Source: Lactifluus volemus
Lineage: Eukaryota > Basidiomycota > Agaricomycetes > Russulales > Russulaceae
DNA length: 64,000 bases
Direction of reading: 5' to 3'
Assembly: GCA_022376515.1 (NCBI GenBank)
Contig: WTXI01000020.1
Span: 372,001-436,000, forward strand
The notes under the pieces are model-generated. The model worked only from the letters and a program-made list of their open reading frames with translations, did no database searches and was not told where the DNA came from. A program made the position numbers and the translations under genes. Below, in pieces: positions 11,785 to 23,282 of this stretch; position 1 is the stretch's first letter; every line of letters starts with the position of its first letter.

Positions 11785-12505
11785 TGCAAAAAGACATACT
11801 GTTGTGTGTGCCATACAGTTCAAGTTGTTTTATCTCCTTGGAGAAGACACAGTCAAAATTTGAATGCGAGCGACACATTGTCAGGATCACAAAACTAGAA
11901 CAGAAATGTGCACCACTGCGCTATGGTAGGAATCCTTAGTGTTCGCCGTAGGACAAGCCTTTCCATGGTTTGCCTTGCTCGTCAATAGGAGAATCTATCA
12001 GGTCCACCGATTACCCTCGTTATCATGATACCTGTAAGTTGTCCCCTGACGCAATTATATACATTCATAGCCAGACCACAACCAGTCATTGTGGATTCTC
12101 CACCGTCGACCGCCGCGGGCGTCGCGGAGGCTTTGCCTTCTTGCACAGGATGTTGCAGTGTCTCACAATGGCACGCCCAGCTCTTTCAAAGTTCCTCATC
12201 ACTGAACTGTTCGTATTTCAGATTGGGAAGAGCGAAGAGCCACATAATATTCTGCGATTCGACCTCAACATGCTCCACGTAGTGTATCTCAACGCCTACC
12301 AAAACTTGTTGGTTGTCGCTATGCGGATGCATCATTACTTGGTAGATGATTGGAAACCGAATGGGTGAGAAACCAATGCATCAATGATGATGCGATGACG
12401 ACCACGCAATATGAGAGCATTGAATGATACTTTTGTGGATTTAATTCGACTGACAACCGGCCGATATCACAACTAATCTAACGAACCGGCAGAAACTATT
12501 CCACT
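11785..12505. other. Intergenic stretch, nothing recognised
   Basis: Open frames of up to about 130 codons occur on + (11970-12368) but overlap each other in different frames and show no family features. I see no repeat or RNA gene here. Confidence 0.4.
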
Positions 12506-14724
12506 TTACGGAGGACTATCATGACGATCCTTCATCAGATGGCTCAACACACCCTGTTCAATGGTCGCTTCCCAAAGTTCCACTTTCGCCTTTTCAAGCT
12601 CTGCTAGGAGCTGCTGTCGTCGCTCCTTCGCGCGTCGGATTAACTCTTGCTTATTCAGTGCTTTCTTTATGGGAGGGACCTGATTGAGGCGCCGTTGATC
12701 CAGAAGGGAAAGTTTCTGTGTAGTCGGAGCACTGACAGATGCAGGAAGCCCTGGTCTCGGTGCTGCTGATGATGCCCGAGATGACGTAGGCGTCGTTGTA
12801 GGCGTCGAAATTGTCAACAGTTGAAAAGATGAGACAGGCATCGAGGATTGTGGCTCTACGCTCACATATCGCGAGGCGGGTGATGGCAGTGATCGTGCCT
12901 TTGCTTGAGAGGCTTGTGATGATGCAGCGATTGCCATCTGCAGCAATAAGCTCGCCGCGCTGATAGGATCTTCTGTAATGGCATTGACCAATCCTTGAGG
13001 GATGTGGACGCGACGAGAGGACGTTCGAGACGTACCTTGCTCCGGTCGGTAGACATCAGGCTCTGAACACAAGTCCTCCCTAGGTGTCAGAGGATCAAAT
13101 ACGGAACTGGCCGAAGCAATAGGAGATTGTAAGAGCGTTGGAGTCGATGGGACCTGGCCAGCTGCGTCCGAAATGTGATTGGGCGATTCCCCTAAAAGTG
13201 TTGGGTCGATCACGGAATCAGTGATAGCATTAGTTACGGCAGGGATTTCATGCGGTGGGACTTGATCCGCGATTTTGGATAAGGGTTCAGGTGGTACTGA
13301 TACTTCTGGTGAGTCGATGCTTGACGTCATGCATTGCGAAGATGTATGGTGAAGCATAGCCAAGAACTGATCGAGGTCCTGTGGGAGAGCATCTGAGGAG
13401 GGGTTGTATGAACTAGAGGGAGAGGGATGATGCGGGTTGAACTCAGAAACCGGCGAAGATGAGGTGAAGTCAAATGGTGACGATACAGGAGGTATAGAAT
13501 TATTATAGAGAGAGGCTATAAGATCGTCTAGCGACGCGATCTGTGGAATAGTAGCGGGAACTTGTGGCGCTGGATGCGGTGTATTTTCAGATATCGATGC
13601 AGCGGGGATAACATCCCTGATCTCGGGATGGCAAGTTGGCGTGTCATGAAGTGACGCACGGGGTTCGGGGTGCTGCTGATAGGATGGTGGCTGGGGGAGA
13701 CTGGGGGTGGCAGACCGTGAACCCGCATGTTGCTGGAGGTATGTCCGGGCAGCGGCAGACCGCTTGGCGCCTTTGATCAGCACTGCAAGTTGTGAGAGAA
13801 GTTGTTTGAGGCGCTCCTTTTCCCAGTGAAGACGATATTGGTTTGGTCCTTCCCCTTGTTGGAAAGGGTACGGTACATCCCAATCTGCAGCTCCTGCTGG
13901 AACTGAGTTGAGTCTCCGACGCTTCGGTGGTGGGCCCCGCTCCTGACTCGATTCAGAGCTTGAGGGGCCGGAATGACCAGGACCAGAGGGTGTCGGACCG
14001 AGGGCAGCGCTGGGGACACTGGTACCTGAAAATAATCCCAGCAGAGATTCTAACACAGGAAATATATTTCGCTGCTTTACGAGGGACGAAATGACTTCAT
14101 CATTCGATGGGGAGGGAAGTGAAGATGGATTGAACGAGGTGCTCTTCTTCCCCAATAATGGAGGATCAAGCTCGTCCTCAACGATGATCGCGTTCTGTGA
14201 TGTCTCCCTTTTATGATACCTTCTGGAAAGAGCAGATGGATCCAATCCGCCTATCAGGCCTGCGTGTCCCAGCAAGCCTGCTGACTGCGGAGAAAATTGG
14301 GAGGCAATGGTTCATCAGAATCAGGGAAATGGATTATTGGGGGAGGAGGACGGGGAGTAGGCAACCGCGCCTTGCCATTCTGTGAGCTCTTGGAAGGCCT
14401 CGATGACTCACAAGACGACAAGGGCTTGTGGGAAGAGCGATTCAAGGCAGATGGAGGGGTAAGCCGAGGGGTCGTGGAAGGTGAGTCCGAATTTCTGGAA
14501 GGCGGTGGGCTGTTCAAAACTAAAACTGCCGGATCGATGGCAAGTTCAGAACAGTAATGGGAACCAGGAAGTGCAATGGTCCCCACGTTTTCTGCAGACC
14601 CTGGGCCTGTGGGTAGCGCTAGTTTCGGTGACCTACCTCTGGTCGGGGAGGATGGTGGAGAACCACCAAATAACGAATCGTCGTCATCTCCGGCGGGTAG
14701 AGGGAGCTCGCCGTCGACTTGCAT
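12506..14724 (-). CDS. Large Ser/Pro-rich hypothetical protein
   Basis: The family is not recognised. Two long frames are joined by one likely intron (donor GTGAGT near 14411, strong pyrimidine-AG acceptor near 14284), giving roughly 690 residues. The protein is mostly disordered: Ser, Pro and Thr dominate, with short acidic and basic patches (GDDDDSLFG near the N-terminus; PPPKRRRLNSVP, a good nuclear-localisation candidate, in the second exon). The C-terminus is different: about 50 residues with a basic helical segment (KKALNKQELIRRAKERRQQ, then a Glu/Lys-rich helix) that looks like a short coiled coil. A nuclear regulatory or scaffold role is an inference. It diverges from the Rho GEF gene with about 170 bp between starts. 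Confidence 0.65.
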
Positions 14725-14895
14725 GCACTAATAAAAGAAAAGAAGATCTTTTAGAGGAAAAATATGAGAGACGAGTAATGAGAGGCACCTTTTATTAATA
14801 AATGGCTGCGCCAGTTTGAAGATGAGAGTAATAAAATGAGTTATTATTAGTCACTTTCTCTTTTTGACTCATGCTCGCGCCGCCTGCAGACAACG

Positions 14896-17800
14896 ATGCA
14901 CTCGCATAACCGACAGCAGCCTAACCGTATCTCACCACAACCAGAACCACACTCCACTACTTATCCCTATGTTCAAAGCCCTTCGAGCCCCCACGACCAG
15001 TTCTTCCAGCTCCTTTCCATCCACATCAACCGATCTCTTCCCCATACTCACTCGACCCCTCGGCTCCAGCTTGGCAACGCCCGAGAGCCAGTAGTTCGTA
15101 CGCGTTAGACACGCCATCTTGGCTTTTCCCGAACCTCAGCTTCACCGCGCGATATCGACTAAGGCTGTCCCTCGTCCGCGCTCGCCTCCGTCTAATTACT
15201 CTAGAAATGAGCTAGGACCATCTCTGCATGGAACTCCTGCTCCTTCGCGTCCTACATCTGCCCCTCACTTCAAAACCCACAGTACAGAGGTAGCATTTTT
15301 TCTATCCCAAGAAGCACCACTCATGTGACTTCTCATATAGCGCGTCGGTGGCATGAGCCAGCCCGATTTCAGCATGCTTAGGTATTGAGTTCCGTTCTGG
15401 TATCGAGCCGTACGTGGTGCTAACGTGAGGGGTGTTTAGTCTCGACCCGGAAGCCAGGCTAGCATTGTTTCAGGCTGGCAAGATCCCTGAATCTGAACAA
15501 GAATGGGATCGATTCGTTCCTTCCCAGGCACTCCAAGCTCTTGAGAAGCATGAGATCGAGAGGCAGTCCGTTTTGTTTGAGATATTCAAGTCGGAACTAG
15601 ATTACATCAATGACTTGAAGGTCATAGAAGATGTATGAGGCATCCAATCGTCCGCGTCTGCATGACTGATTCTGTCCTTAGGTCTACGTCAGTCCGATAT
15701 TATCCGCCCCATATGAAATAATGACTGCGGAGATGGGGAAGGACTTCGTGTCCGAAGTCTTTGGAAACTTGAGCAAGATATTGGACCATCATCAACGCAT
15801 GCTAGCATCTCTTTTTTCCCGTCAGAGGGATCAGCACCCCCTTGTACAAAGCGTGGCGGACATCATTCTAGATTGTGAGCTATCTTTCAGTATATCCATA
15901 CTTTATCTTAACCCATCAACTCAGATGCACTTCAGTTCACGCCTGACTATGAGTCCTATATCAAACGCTCGCCTTTATCGGTAGAACGGTATAGAAAAGA
16001 ACTTGACAGAAATCTTCGCTATAAAGAATTTATCGACCAATGTTCCGCGGACCCGCGCCTGAGAAAACGCGATTTCAAGACCTTAATCTCCCGTCCCGTC
16101 ACTCGACTGCCAAGACTGAAGTTGCTTTTGGAAAGAGTTCAGAAGTTGACTCCTCAAGATCACCCGGATCTTGAGACCATCCCAATAGTGCTCACTGTCC
16201 TACAAGGTTTCATCAAAAGTTCCGAACCTGGTATTGCCGCCGCGGAAGCCAAAGTCAAGTTTTGGGCACTGTATGAGAGCTTAGTTGACCCTGAAGGGGA
16301 AATCAATGTAAGTTCTGGTAGTCGATAATGCCGAGTACTTACTCCCTTTAAGACTTTAGCTGTGGTCGATGATTCCAAGCTTTAGTTCATTCTGGGCCGC
16401 TGGCAAGACAAAAGCACGATAGTTGGCATCTGTGGAGTGACGTATTTGGCGCATTGTTAGACAGCCACTGTATGCGCTCGCCCCGTTATCCCTCTCCCAG
16501 GTCTGACCTGTACTAGTCTTATTGCTCAAGGAGGAAACGAAACCATCGGGTACGGTTACACGAACTGTTATAGCGAGGGTAAATTTGGATGTATCACGTC
16601 CTTGACAATACCCTCACACAAATTTCGTTGTTCTAGCCCATCCCGTTGGTGTATTTACGGCTGGAATCCTTCAACGAGCCCCCCGAGATCAGAAGGGAGC
16701 GTGCAGACAGCGGCAGTTTCATCAACATGAGTTCGGTTAAACAGAACGTGTACCCTTTCACTATACATCATGCTGGAGCGATAGCAACCCGCAGATACAC
16801 CCTCTATGCACAGTCGGCTCCGGCTCGGGATACGTGGCACAAGGCGCTCGTGGACGCTATTGGCCTGAGGCGGGCTAGACAAGACGCGAACAAGGTACCT
16901 TTGTGAACGTTTCGTTTCGATTATCTAGCAACCTCATAACTGAATTCAGTGGTATGTACCTCAAACGCTCAATGACGGCTTCTTCCGTATGCCTTCACGC
17001 GTCTCGCACGCGCACGGGGGACATTTCACTGGTCGAGCCCTTTGCGCTACGGTGATTTGTGAGGATATTCGCCTTAGCTCCGTTGATCAGTGCTCATACG
17101 ATCCACAGCGTACCAAGATCGCAATTACCTTGCTGTAGGCTGTACCAATGGCATTTATGTCGGTCTTCGCGCCAACTCTTGTGAGCCATATGAATTCTCG
17201 ACTATGTCTGCCTTGATTCATTTATGCGCAGCGTTCCGAAGAGTCTTGGAATTCATTAACCCAACTTCATGGTCGCTCTTCCAAAATTCAACAAACTCCT
17301 TGTCCATTGTGAAACGGCGCTATTTTCATACCCTCTTGATCTTGTCATTCGCGTTTCTCAAGGAAATGCTTCCCTTCAAGATCTTGTAGACTCGGCAGAG
17401 AGGCTAGCTCAGAAAGATGGGAATGTTTTGTTCTTTAAGGCAGGCCACGCAGGCGGTCGAACACTGGGTAAGCAATCTGGTCACTCATAAGGCCTCTTCG
17501 TGTCTCATCCCCAAGAAGTTGTTTACGCAGCGAAGAGTTTCTTGCATCTTACATTGCACACACTAGAATTGATTCATCGGGACAAAAACTCGACGGAGAC
17601 CGCATCATCGTACCAGCTGTTTGGTTCTGTTAGTCTCTCCAGGTCTCCTGAGAAGTTTTGTAATAACCCTTTTCGTAACAGCCTACACCTATTCCCCGAG
17701 ATGCCCACGACGCGGCTTTTCTTCCTCAGAGCGTGGTGATTTGCGCATCTAAGACCATTCATATTTTGAGACCGATGAAGTGAGCCCGTCTTCCACCCAC

Positions 17801-18392
17801 TATCGGTCATGCGTTGATTGTCCACGAAGTATGACAGTATCTTGGCCGACAGTAGTGCCTAATTTCTTTGATGAAACGGGTAGCGGAAATGTTTCACTCC
17901 ACCTGCTCAAAGAAAGGTGTGATGCTGCGAAGATCCTCGGATTTGTGAGATGTGAGAATGGTGAGATCCTCATAGTCTATGACGGTCAGCATCCCTCCAT
18001 TTGCCAATTCGTTGTCTGATGCCTTCTCAGGACTTGGTTGTTACGTCGACAAATACGGCAAGCCCGCTCGTTCAGCTGGTTTTATTTCCTGGGAGTCCAA
18101 AGCTACCGCGTATGCGCATCGTGGACCTCACATCCTACTGTTCTCTCCTGGATTCATCGAGGTGCGCAACATCACTTCAGGGGAGCTAGTCCAGGTGATA
18201 GAGGCAACCGATGTGCGGCTCCTCCATACTGGTTTAACGGAACAAGACATGCTCGTTGTTGCCATGACTGGCACCATCGAGGACGGAGAAGGTCTCAGCG
18301 AGAAGATCTCGGAATTGACGCAGACGACGGCAATTGATACACGGGCACCAATGGTACGCGTGGAGCAAATGTGGGATGAATGGGATCCGTAG
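14896..18392 (+). CDS. Rho guanine nucleotide exchange factor (Rom2-like, DH-PH-CNH)
   Basis: Exchange factor expected to load GTP on Rho1 at the plasma membrane in the cell-wall-integrity pathway. The DH domain begins near 15540 (ERQSVLFEIFKSELDYINDL) and continues through HHQRMLASLFSRQ, YESYIKRSPLSVERYRKEL and KTLISRPVTRLPRLKLLLER. A PH-like region follows (VHSGPLARQKH, RPIPLVYLRLESF, YTLYAQSAPARDTWHKAL), then the CNH domain from about 16950 (NYLAVGCTNGIYVG, KFNKLLVHCETALFSYPLD, GCYVDKYGKPAR, IEVRNITSGELVQVI) and an end WDEWDP at 18392. The N-terminus before DH is short and disordered, with no room for the DEP domain found in yeast Rom2. Two places need an extra base: 16381-16383 (between DDSK and LVHSG) and about 17268 (between NPTS and MVALP). 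Confidence 0.85.
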
Positions 18393-19419
18393 CTTTCGGA
18401 GAGCAACCGATCAATAATGTATTTTTTGTAACAGACACGACACCCATACCCTGAATCATCCTTCATAATGTAGCCTCACCACACATGTGTACGACGAGCC
18501 AGATTATGGTGAGAGGGACAGTGAACCCTTTGATTCTGTCTTCTCTTTCCTTTAATGTTTTTTCTGGAATATATCTCCACTGACACGCCGCATTTGTGAT
18601 CTTGCTAGTAACAAAATTCACTGAGAAGGGCAACGCCTCCACCCATCTCACCACTAGTGGCACCTGCACCATACACAGCAGCGGTTGTTGCCCCACACGT
18701 GACAGTCTCAACAGAGTATAAATTGTATAATCAGCTTTAAACTTGTTTTATATTAGTCTAATTGGGCCACTTTCTTGGTGGATCACAGCAGGCCCTTCCC
18801 TGCCTCCCTCATGAGCTGGACCACAACATGAGCGTGGTTTGGGAGAATAAATCTCCCAAGGCATTCAACTACTTGCAGCAACTTGAAGTTGCCAGCAATT
18901 GGTTGAATGGGGGACTTATCCTCCCAAACCACCCTCTTGTAGTGTTGCCATGGCAATGATGGCATGGCTTGGCTCCAAGTGATTTACTGCTACTTTCACC
19001 TTGTGGACACTCCAAGCTTTTGCCAACCCCCCAGAGGTGAGTTGTGTTTATCGTGGATATCTGCATCAACCACAGGATATACTGTTTGATTTCTGATCCA
19101 CTTTGATCACAGTTACCTTATGGATCATTACCTTCATGAGGTCTCGGGTTTCATTGGAATTTCATCTCTTGGTCGATCGCCCTCATAACTTATGAGCACG
19201 TTGTCTGGTGTGGCTGCGTTCCAACTTCCAACAGCCTTGTTCACTGCAAAAGTTACATGGTTTGATCAGGCTTTTGAACTATAGCATGGACCAAGAGGCC
19301 GTGAGTCCAGAGTATCGCCATCTATCTAGGCGTCAATTAGGTACAACAAAATCACGTACAAGTTATACAGTAACAGTAATTGAATCAACTTTCAGAGCCC
19401 GGTCTACTCATCCAAGTCT
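18393..19419. other. Intergenic region with a hairpin element
   Basis: No coding family is seen. The base composition and word use differ from neighbouring genes. A strong imperfect palindrome sits at 18834-18932 and is annotated separately. The segment separates two convergent genes (Rho GEF + and WD40 -), so long 3' regions or a small mobile remnant are both possible. Confidence 0.4.
18834..18932. repeat. Imperfect palindrome of about 100 bp (hairpin, MITE-like)
   Basis: The left arm starts GTGGTTTGGGAGAATAA and the right arm ends with its near-complement TTATCCTCCCAAACCAC. Pairing continues inward through CCCA/TGGG and ATTCAAC/GTTGAAT to a perfect centre CAACTTGAAGTTG (18879-18891). The arms differ at several paired bases, so it is an old or diverging hairpin. 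No transposase or clear target duplication was seen. Confidence 0.7.
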
Positions 19420-20872
19420 CTATTCCGTGCCAAATACCAAGCAGGCACCGTCATCGCCCGCACTGATCACAGTCTCCCCACCAAGTCCTAGCGCAGCACC
19501 ATTGATGAGTTCTTGATGCCCTTTGTGCTCTCGTATGAGAGCACCTGAACGTGCATCCCATGTCCGAAGGGTATGATCTGCAGATGACGAAATGATGAGG
19601 TGTGACTTTGATGGGTGGACCAATAGGCTCGTAACAGCATCCTGTGTACGCGTCAGCATCGGAACGGCGTGAGAACGGAGGAATGACAACGTAGCATACT
19701 TGATGCTCGAGCTTCGTGCGCAATCGATTCGTATTGAGATCCCAAATGCATACTTTCCCGTCCGTTGCACCGGTAACGACTGTACCCGCGCCAGCCGATC
19801 CGGCGGGTGCCCTCGTGCCGTCAGCAACGCCGACGATGTTTACAAAGACGATAGCCTCCACGCTCTCGCCGTTGGTGTGGCCACCCAAGGCTGAGATGAC
19901 CTCGCCCTTGCTTAAACTGACGACGCGGACACCACCTTCCGCGCCACCGACGACTGCAACAGACGATGCAGGGTTGATTGCGAGAGAGGTTATGCCTCCC
20001 AGATCGAAGCGCCCGTCTTGCCCTGACAGCTTGAAAAGCGGCGTGGGCGATCGGGGGTCCCAGTAAATGAGGGTGTTGTCACCACAAGCAGTAACGATGC
20101 GTTTACCTAAAGAATGCAAATTTAGTAACTTTCCGTGTTCTGAGTGCAAGTCAGCTCACCGTCCGGTGTGAACTCTCCGCATAGAACAGGCCCCGTGTGG
20201 CCTGTGAAGACTTGCATAGTATTCCCAGATGGCACTGTAGTGCGACGTGAGCATTCGATGACCGAAATTGAAGGTAGTGTTTCCTTACGTTGCCATAACC
20301 AGACTGTACTGTCGTTGGAGCCTGCTAGTACCACTGTGCCCTTGGGGTGCCAACGCAACCACTGGGGGACGCCATATCAGCTGGTTCTTCTCTTGCATAG
20401 CAGGAGGGCGCACCATCACTTCATCCGGTCCCTGCAGCTCAGTCAGAAACTCCCAGGACTTGTAGTTTTCTTTCCCGATTCTTCTCCAAATCCGAACCCG
20501 ACCATCCATGCCGCCTGTAGAGACCATCTCGCCATCTGAGCTGAACGCAACCGCCGTCACACTATCTGTATGACCGGTCAGCTTCACCAAAGTCCCGCCG
20601 TCGGTGATGTCCCAGATGTAACCGAAGTCGTCTCCGCCGCCAGACACCGCTATGGGAGCGGTAGGGTGGGCACCAACAGCATAGACGGGTCCCTCATGGC
20701 CAGTGAAGTGCCGGATGGAGTTGTCCTCCCAGACAACTTCTTCATCACCATCGCCATCCTCATCCATGGGTTCGTCACCTAGATCGACCTCCTCATAGAT
20801 ATCGCTTTCTTGTATGTACTCTTCTTCATCGTGCTGTCCCTCTCCGCTTGCTTGCTGGTCTGCGGGTTCCAT
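19420..20872 (-). CDS. SQT1: WD40 ribosome-assembly chaperone, Sqt1 / AAMP family
   Basis: WD40 propeller of the Sqt1/AAMP family; in yeast Sqt1 escorts newly made Rpl10 (uL16) to the pre-60S particle. The start at 20872 gives a strongly acidic N-terminal arm (about residues 10-48, many D and E), which in this family holds the basic ribosomal protein. Repeats follow: RHFTGHEGPVYAVG, KLTGHTDSVTAVAFS, RWHPKGTVVLAGSND, VFTGHTGPVLCGEFTPDG, ITSLAINPASSVAVVGG, VVTGATDGKVCIWDLN and a last blade ending SAGDDGACLVFGTE at 19420. The motif RWHPKGTVVLAGSND corresponds to the AAMP signature WHP segment. I found no broken junction. It is divergent from the PDI gene, sharing a 411 bp upstream region. Confidence 0.85.
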
Positions 20873-21283
20873 ATCTAGCGTGAGGGTGATAGTATAATGT
20901 GGATTGCGTGGACAAGTATCAAGGGAATTTATAGTGCTGAGTCAACAAAAAATGTTGAAGCGATGCATCCACATTATTCTAGCAAACACCACCGAAAGTG
21001 AGTGTGCTGACGTGAGTGCAGCATACCATTTGTGACAACGTCTCGGGTGGTGGATCAATATAGTGAGCACACTACTTTTGTTCTTTGCAAAGGTTGTGAA
21101 GGTACGCGCAGGTGGATACTATACTGTACAATATACCCGACTGCCAGTGCACAGCCTGAGTGAAAGGCCACGTTGACAATTCTCGGTTATTGGTTTGGCT
21201 CTGTTTATAAATCTCGCCTTCGCCTCTTCGCCAATTCCACATCAGTTTCATTACTTTAACCTATACGTACACGTACACTCTTC
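20873..21283. promoter_or_regulatory. Divergent promoter region between SQT1 and PDI genes
   Basis: Two genes start outward from this 411 bp segment. Toward the PDI gene a TATA-like TTATAAA lies at 21205-21211, about 75 bp before its ATG, preceded by an inverted CCAAT (ATTGG, 21189-21193). A pyrimidine-rich leader follows. No unfolded-protein-response element was identified with confidence. Confidence 0.45.
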
Positions 21284-22933
21284 ATGAAGTTTTTATTGTC
21301 AATCCTTCTGGTACCTCTCATAACAGGCGCTTATGCCTCTAATGTCCTCGAACTAAACCCGAGCAACTTTGATACCGTCGTTGGACAAGGCGTACCTGGT
21401 CTTGTTGAGTTGTGCGTCCCTCTCACTGACTTACCGCTACATGCAGCTCTTGATGTCACTCCAGCTTCGCACCCTGGTGGTATGTCTCTTCTCTTCTGCT
21501 GCATAATTACTCTCTTAGTAATGCTTCTGACCAGCGGACACTGCAAGGTAAAATTCTCTTGTATGTAGTTTTAATCGTGGTTGTTCACGTGTATTGTCAT
21601 AGAACCTTGCCCCCATCTATGAGGAATTAGCAAATGCATTCAGCCATGCAAAGGGCAAAGTCTTCGTGGCAAAGGTTGATGCCGATGGCGACGGCAAGCC
21701 TTTGGGACAGAAATACGACGTTAAGGGCTTCCCTAGTGCGTAGTTCTCTTTCAAAGTCTCTTGTCCATAAAGCTAAATGCAACAGCTCTCAAGTGGTTCG
21801 ACTCTGATGGCACTATCTCGGATTATGAAGGCGGTCGAGATCTTGACGCGTTGGCCAACTTGTGCGCATTTTTTTTTTGCTTTTTTTTCGATCATTTTCT
21901 CAACGGTGCCATCTTTAGCATTTCAACGAAATCAGGTGTCAAATCAAACATCAAACCTCCTCCCCCTCCCGCGACGCTTATCCTCGATACTCACACTTTC
22001 GACGAAGTTGTCCTCGTACGCAACACAGTCCCTCTCACGTGTCCTTGGGCTTAATGCAGTCCTTTTACAGAATGAGGATCATGACACAATTGTCGCGTTC
22101 ACCGCTCCCTGGTGTGGCCACTGTAAGAATATGAAGCCCACGTATGAGAAAGGTAGACATCACTGCTCGACCCAGAGGCCGTTCTCACCTGTCTGTAGTT
22201 GCCCAGGCCTTCCTCCCCGAAACCAACGTACGTTGTTGCTAAGTACACACACGTTTCGCTTGTTGACATGCCCTCAGTGTATCGTTGCGAACGTTGACGC
22301 CGACGCAGAGCCCAATCGCCCTCTCGCCGAAAAGTATGGCGTCAAGTCCTTTCCCACAATCATGTTCTTCGCCAAGGGTGGCGAGCCTGTAGATTATACA
22401 GGTGGGCGCTCAGAGGCGGACTTCGTCGCGTTTTTGAATGAAAAGTGTGGCACTCATCGTGCCGTGGGTGGTGGTCTGAATGACGAGGTAGGTGTTGTGG
22501 GCTTTTCAAGCTCTAAATGCTGACTTTCATCTGTCCCTTGAGGCTGGTCGTCATCCCGAATTCGACTCACTGGCTAGCAAATTCTTCATGGCTACTGGAG
22601 CTGCACGGGACTCAATTTATAAAGAGGCATCCAGCCTTGCCGTGAAAGTCGGTCCCACTGCCAGTCGTTACCTCAGGGTGATGGAAAAGGTCGTTAATGG
22701 AACGGAAGACTATATTGCAAAAGAATCAAAGCGGTAGGTACATTTCGCGTGACGTTTATCTTGTCCCGTGGTTGTTGACATTCTGCAGTCTCGCGTCTAT
22801 CCTACAGAAGCGGAGCTTGGCATCCATAAAGCTTGACGAGATCCAGGTCAAGGCGAACGTCCTTGCAGCGTTTGTAGCGGAGGAAGTGACGGAAGCCCGG
22901 GATACAATTGAGCGTGCGATAGAGGAGTTGTAG
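21284..22933 (+). CDS. Protein disulfide isomerase, two thioredoxin domains plus ERp29-like C-terminus
   Basis: ER oxidoreductase that forms and shuffles disulfides in secretory proteins. A signal peptide (about residues 1-18) is followed by thioredoxin domain 1 with active site APWCGHCK (Cys about 48 and 51), the linker NIKPPPPPAT, thioredoxin domain 2 with APWCGHCKNMKPTYEK (Cys about 170 and 173), then the helical ERp29-type domain (SLASKFFMATGAARD, YLRVMEKVVNG, KLDEIQVKANVLAAF). Every exon junction I followed keeps frame, so the gene is intact. The first active site is encoded across two microexons, 21465-21479 (15 nt) and 21535-21547 (13 nt). The chain ends IEEL, which resembles but does not match a canonical HDEL-type retention signal. 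Confidence 0.92.
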
Positions 22934-23282
22934 CTTGCTGCATCCAGCCGTAGCGTAATCTATAAGCCTGGTTTACAGAATCAAGAGCGGGTGGTTGGGA
23001 TCCATTTTTCTCCATAAGTAGAGCGACTGGGAACCGCTGACTGAGATTGATGGATCGATTGATTAGGTGCAGCGCAATACTTTACTCAGTCCTGTTCAGC
23101 TTGTGGCGAGGGCGCTTCTATTGCTGCTGTAAGAGGCCGCCACGACTAGGTGCCACTGTCAAATGCCATTTAAAGCCTTCTTAGAAGTGTTGGTGCGACG
23201 ATTACACATGACGAGTATCGGGCAACTCTTTCGTTCGTCACGACCAGGATTCACCACTAGCTCACCACGTCCCATAGTCGGG

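Noticed and set aside
11538..11863. Open frames on + across 11486-11863
   Set aside because: They are antisense to the duplicated Met/Gly-rich tip and to RNase H2A upstream sequence; the same antisense frames recur at 50128-50349 and 53426-53620, so they are shadows of the repeat.
12025..12368. Overlapping + frames at 11970-12368 as a gene
   Set aside because: The frames compete with each other, have no recognisable motif and no consistent splice structure.
18463..18711. Minus frame at 18463-18711 as a transposon protein fragment
   Set aside because: No motif of transposase or reverse transcriptase is visible; only the neighbouring hairpin supports a mobile origin, which is too weak.
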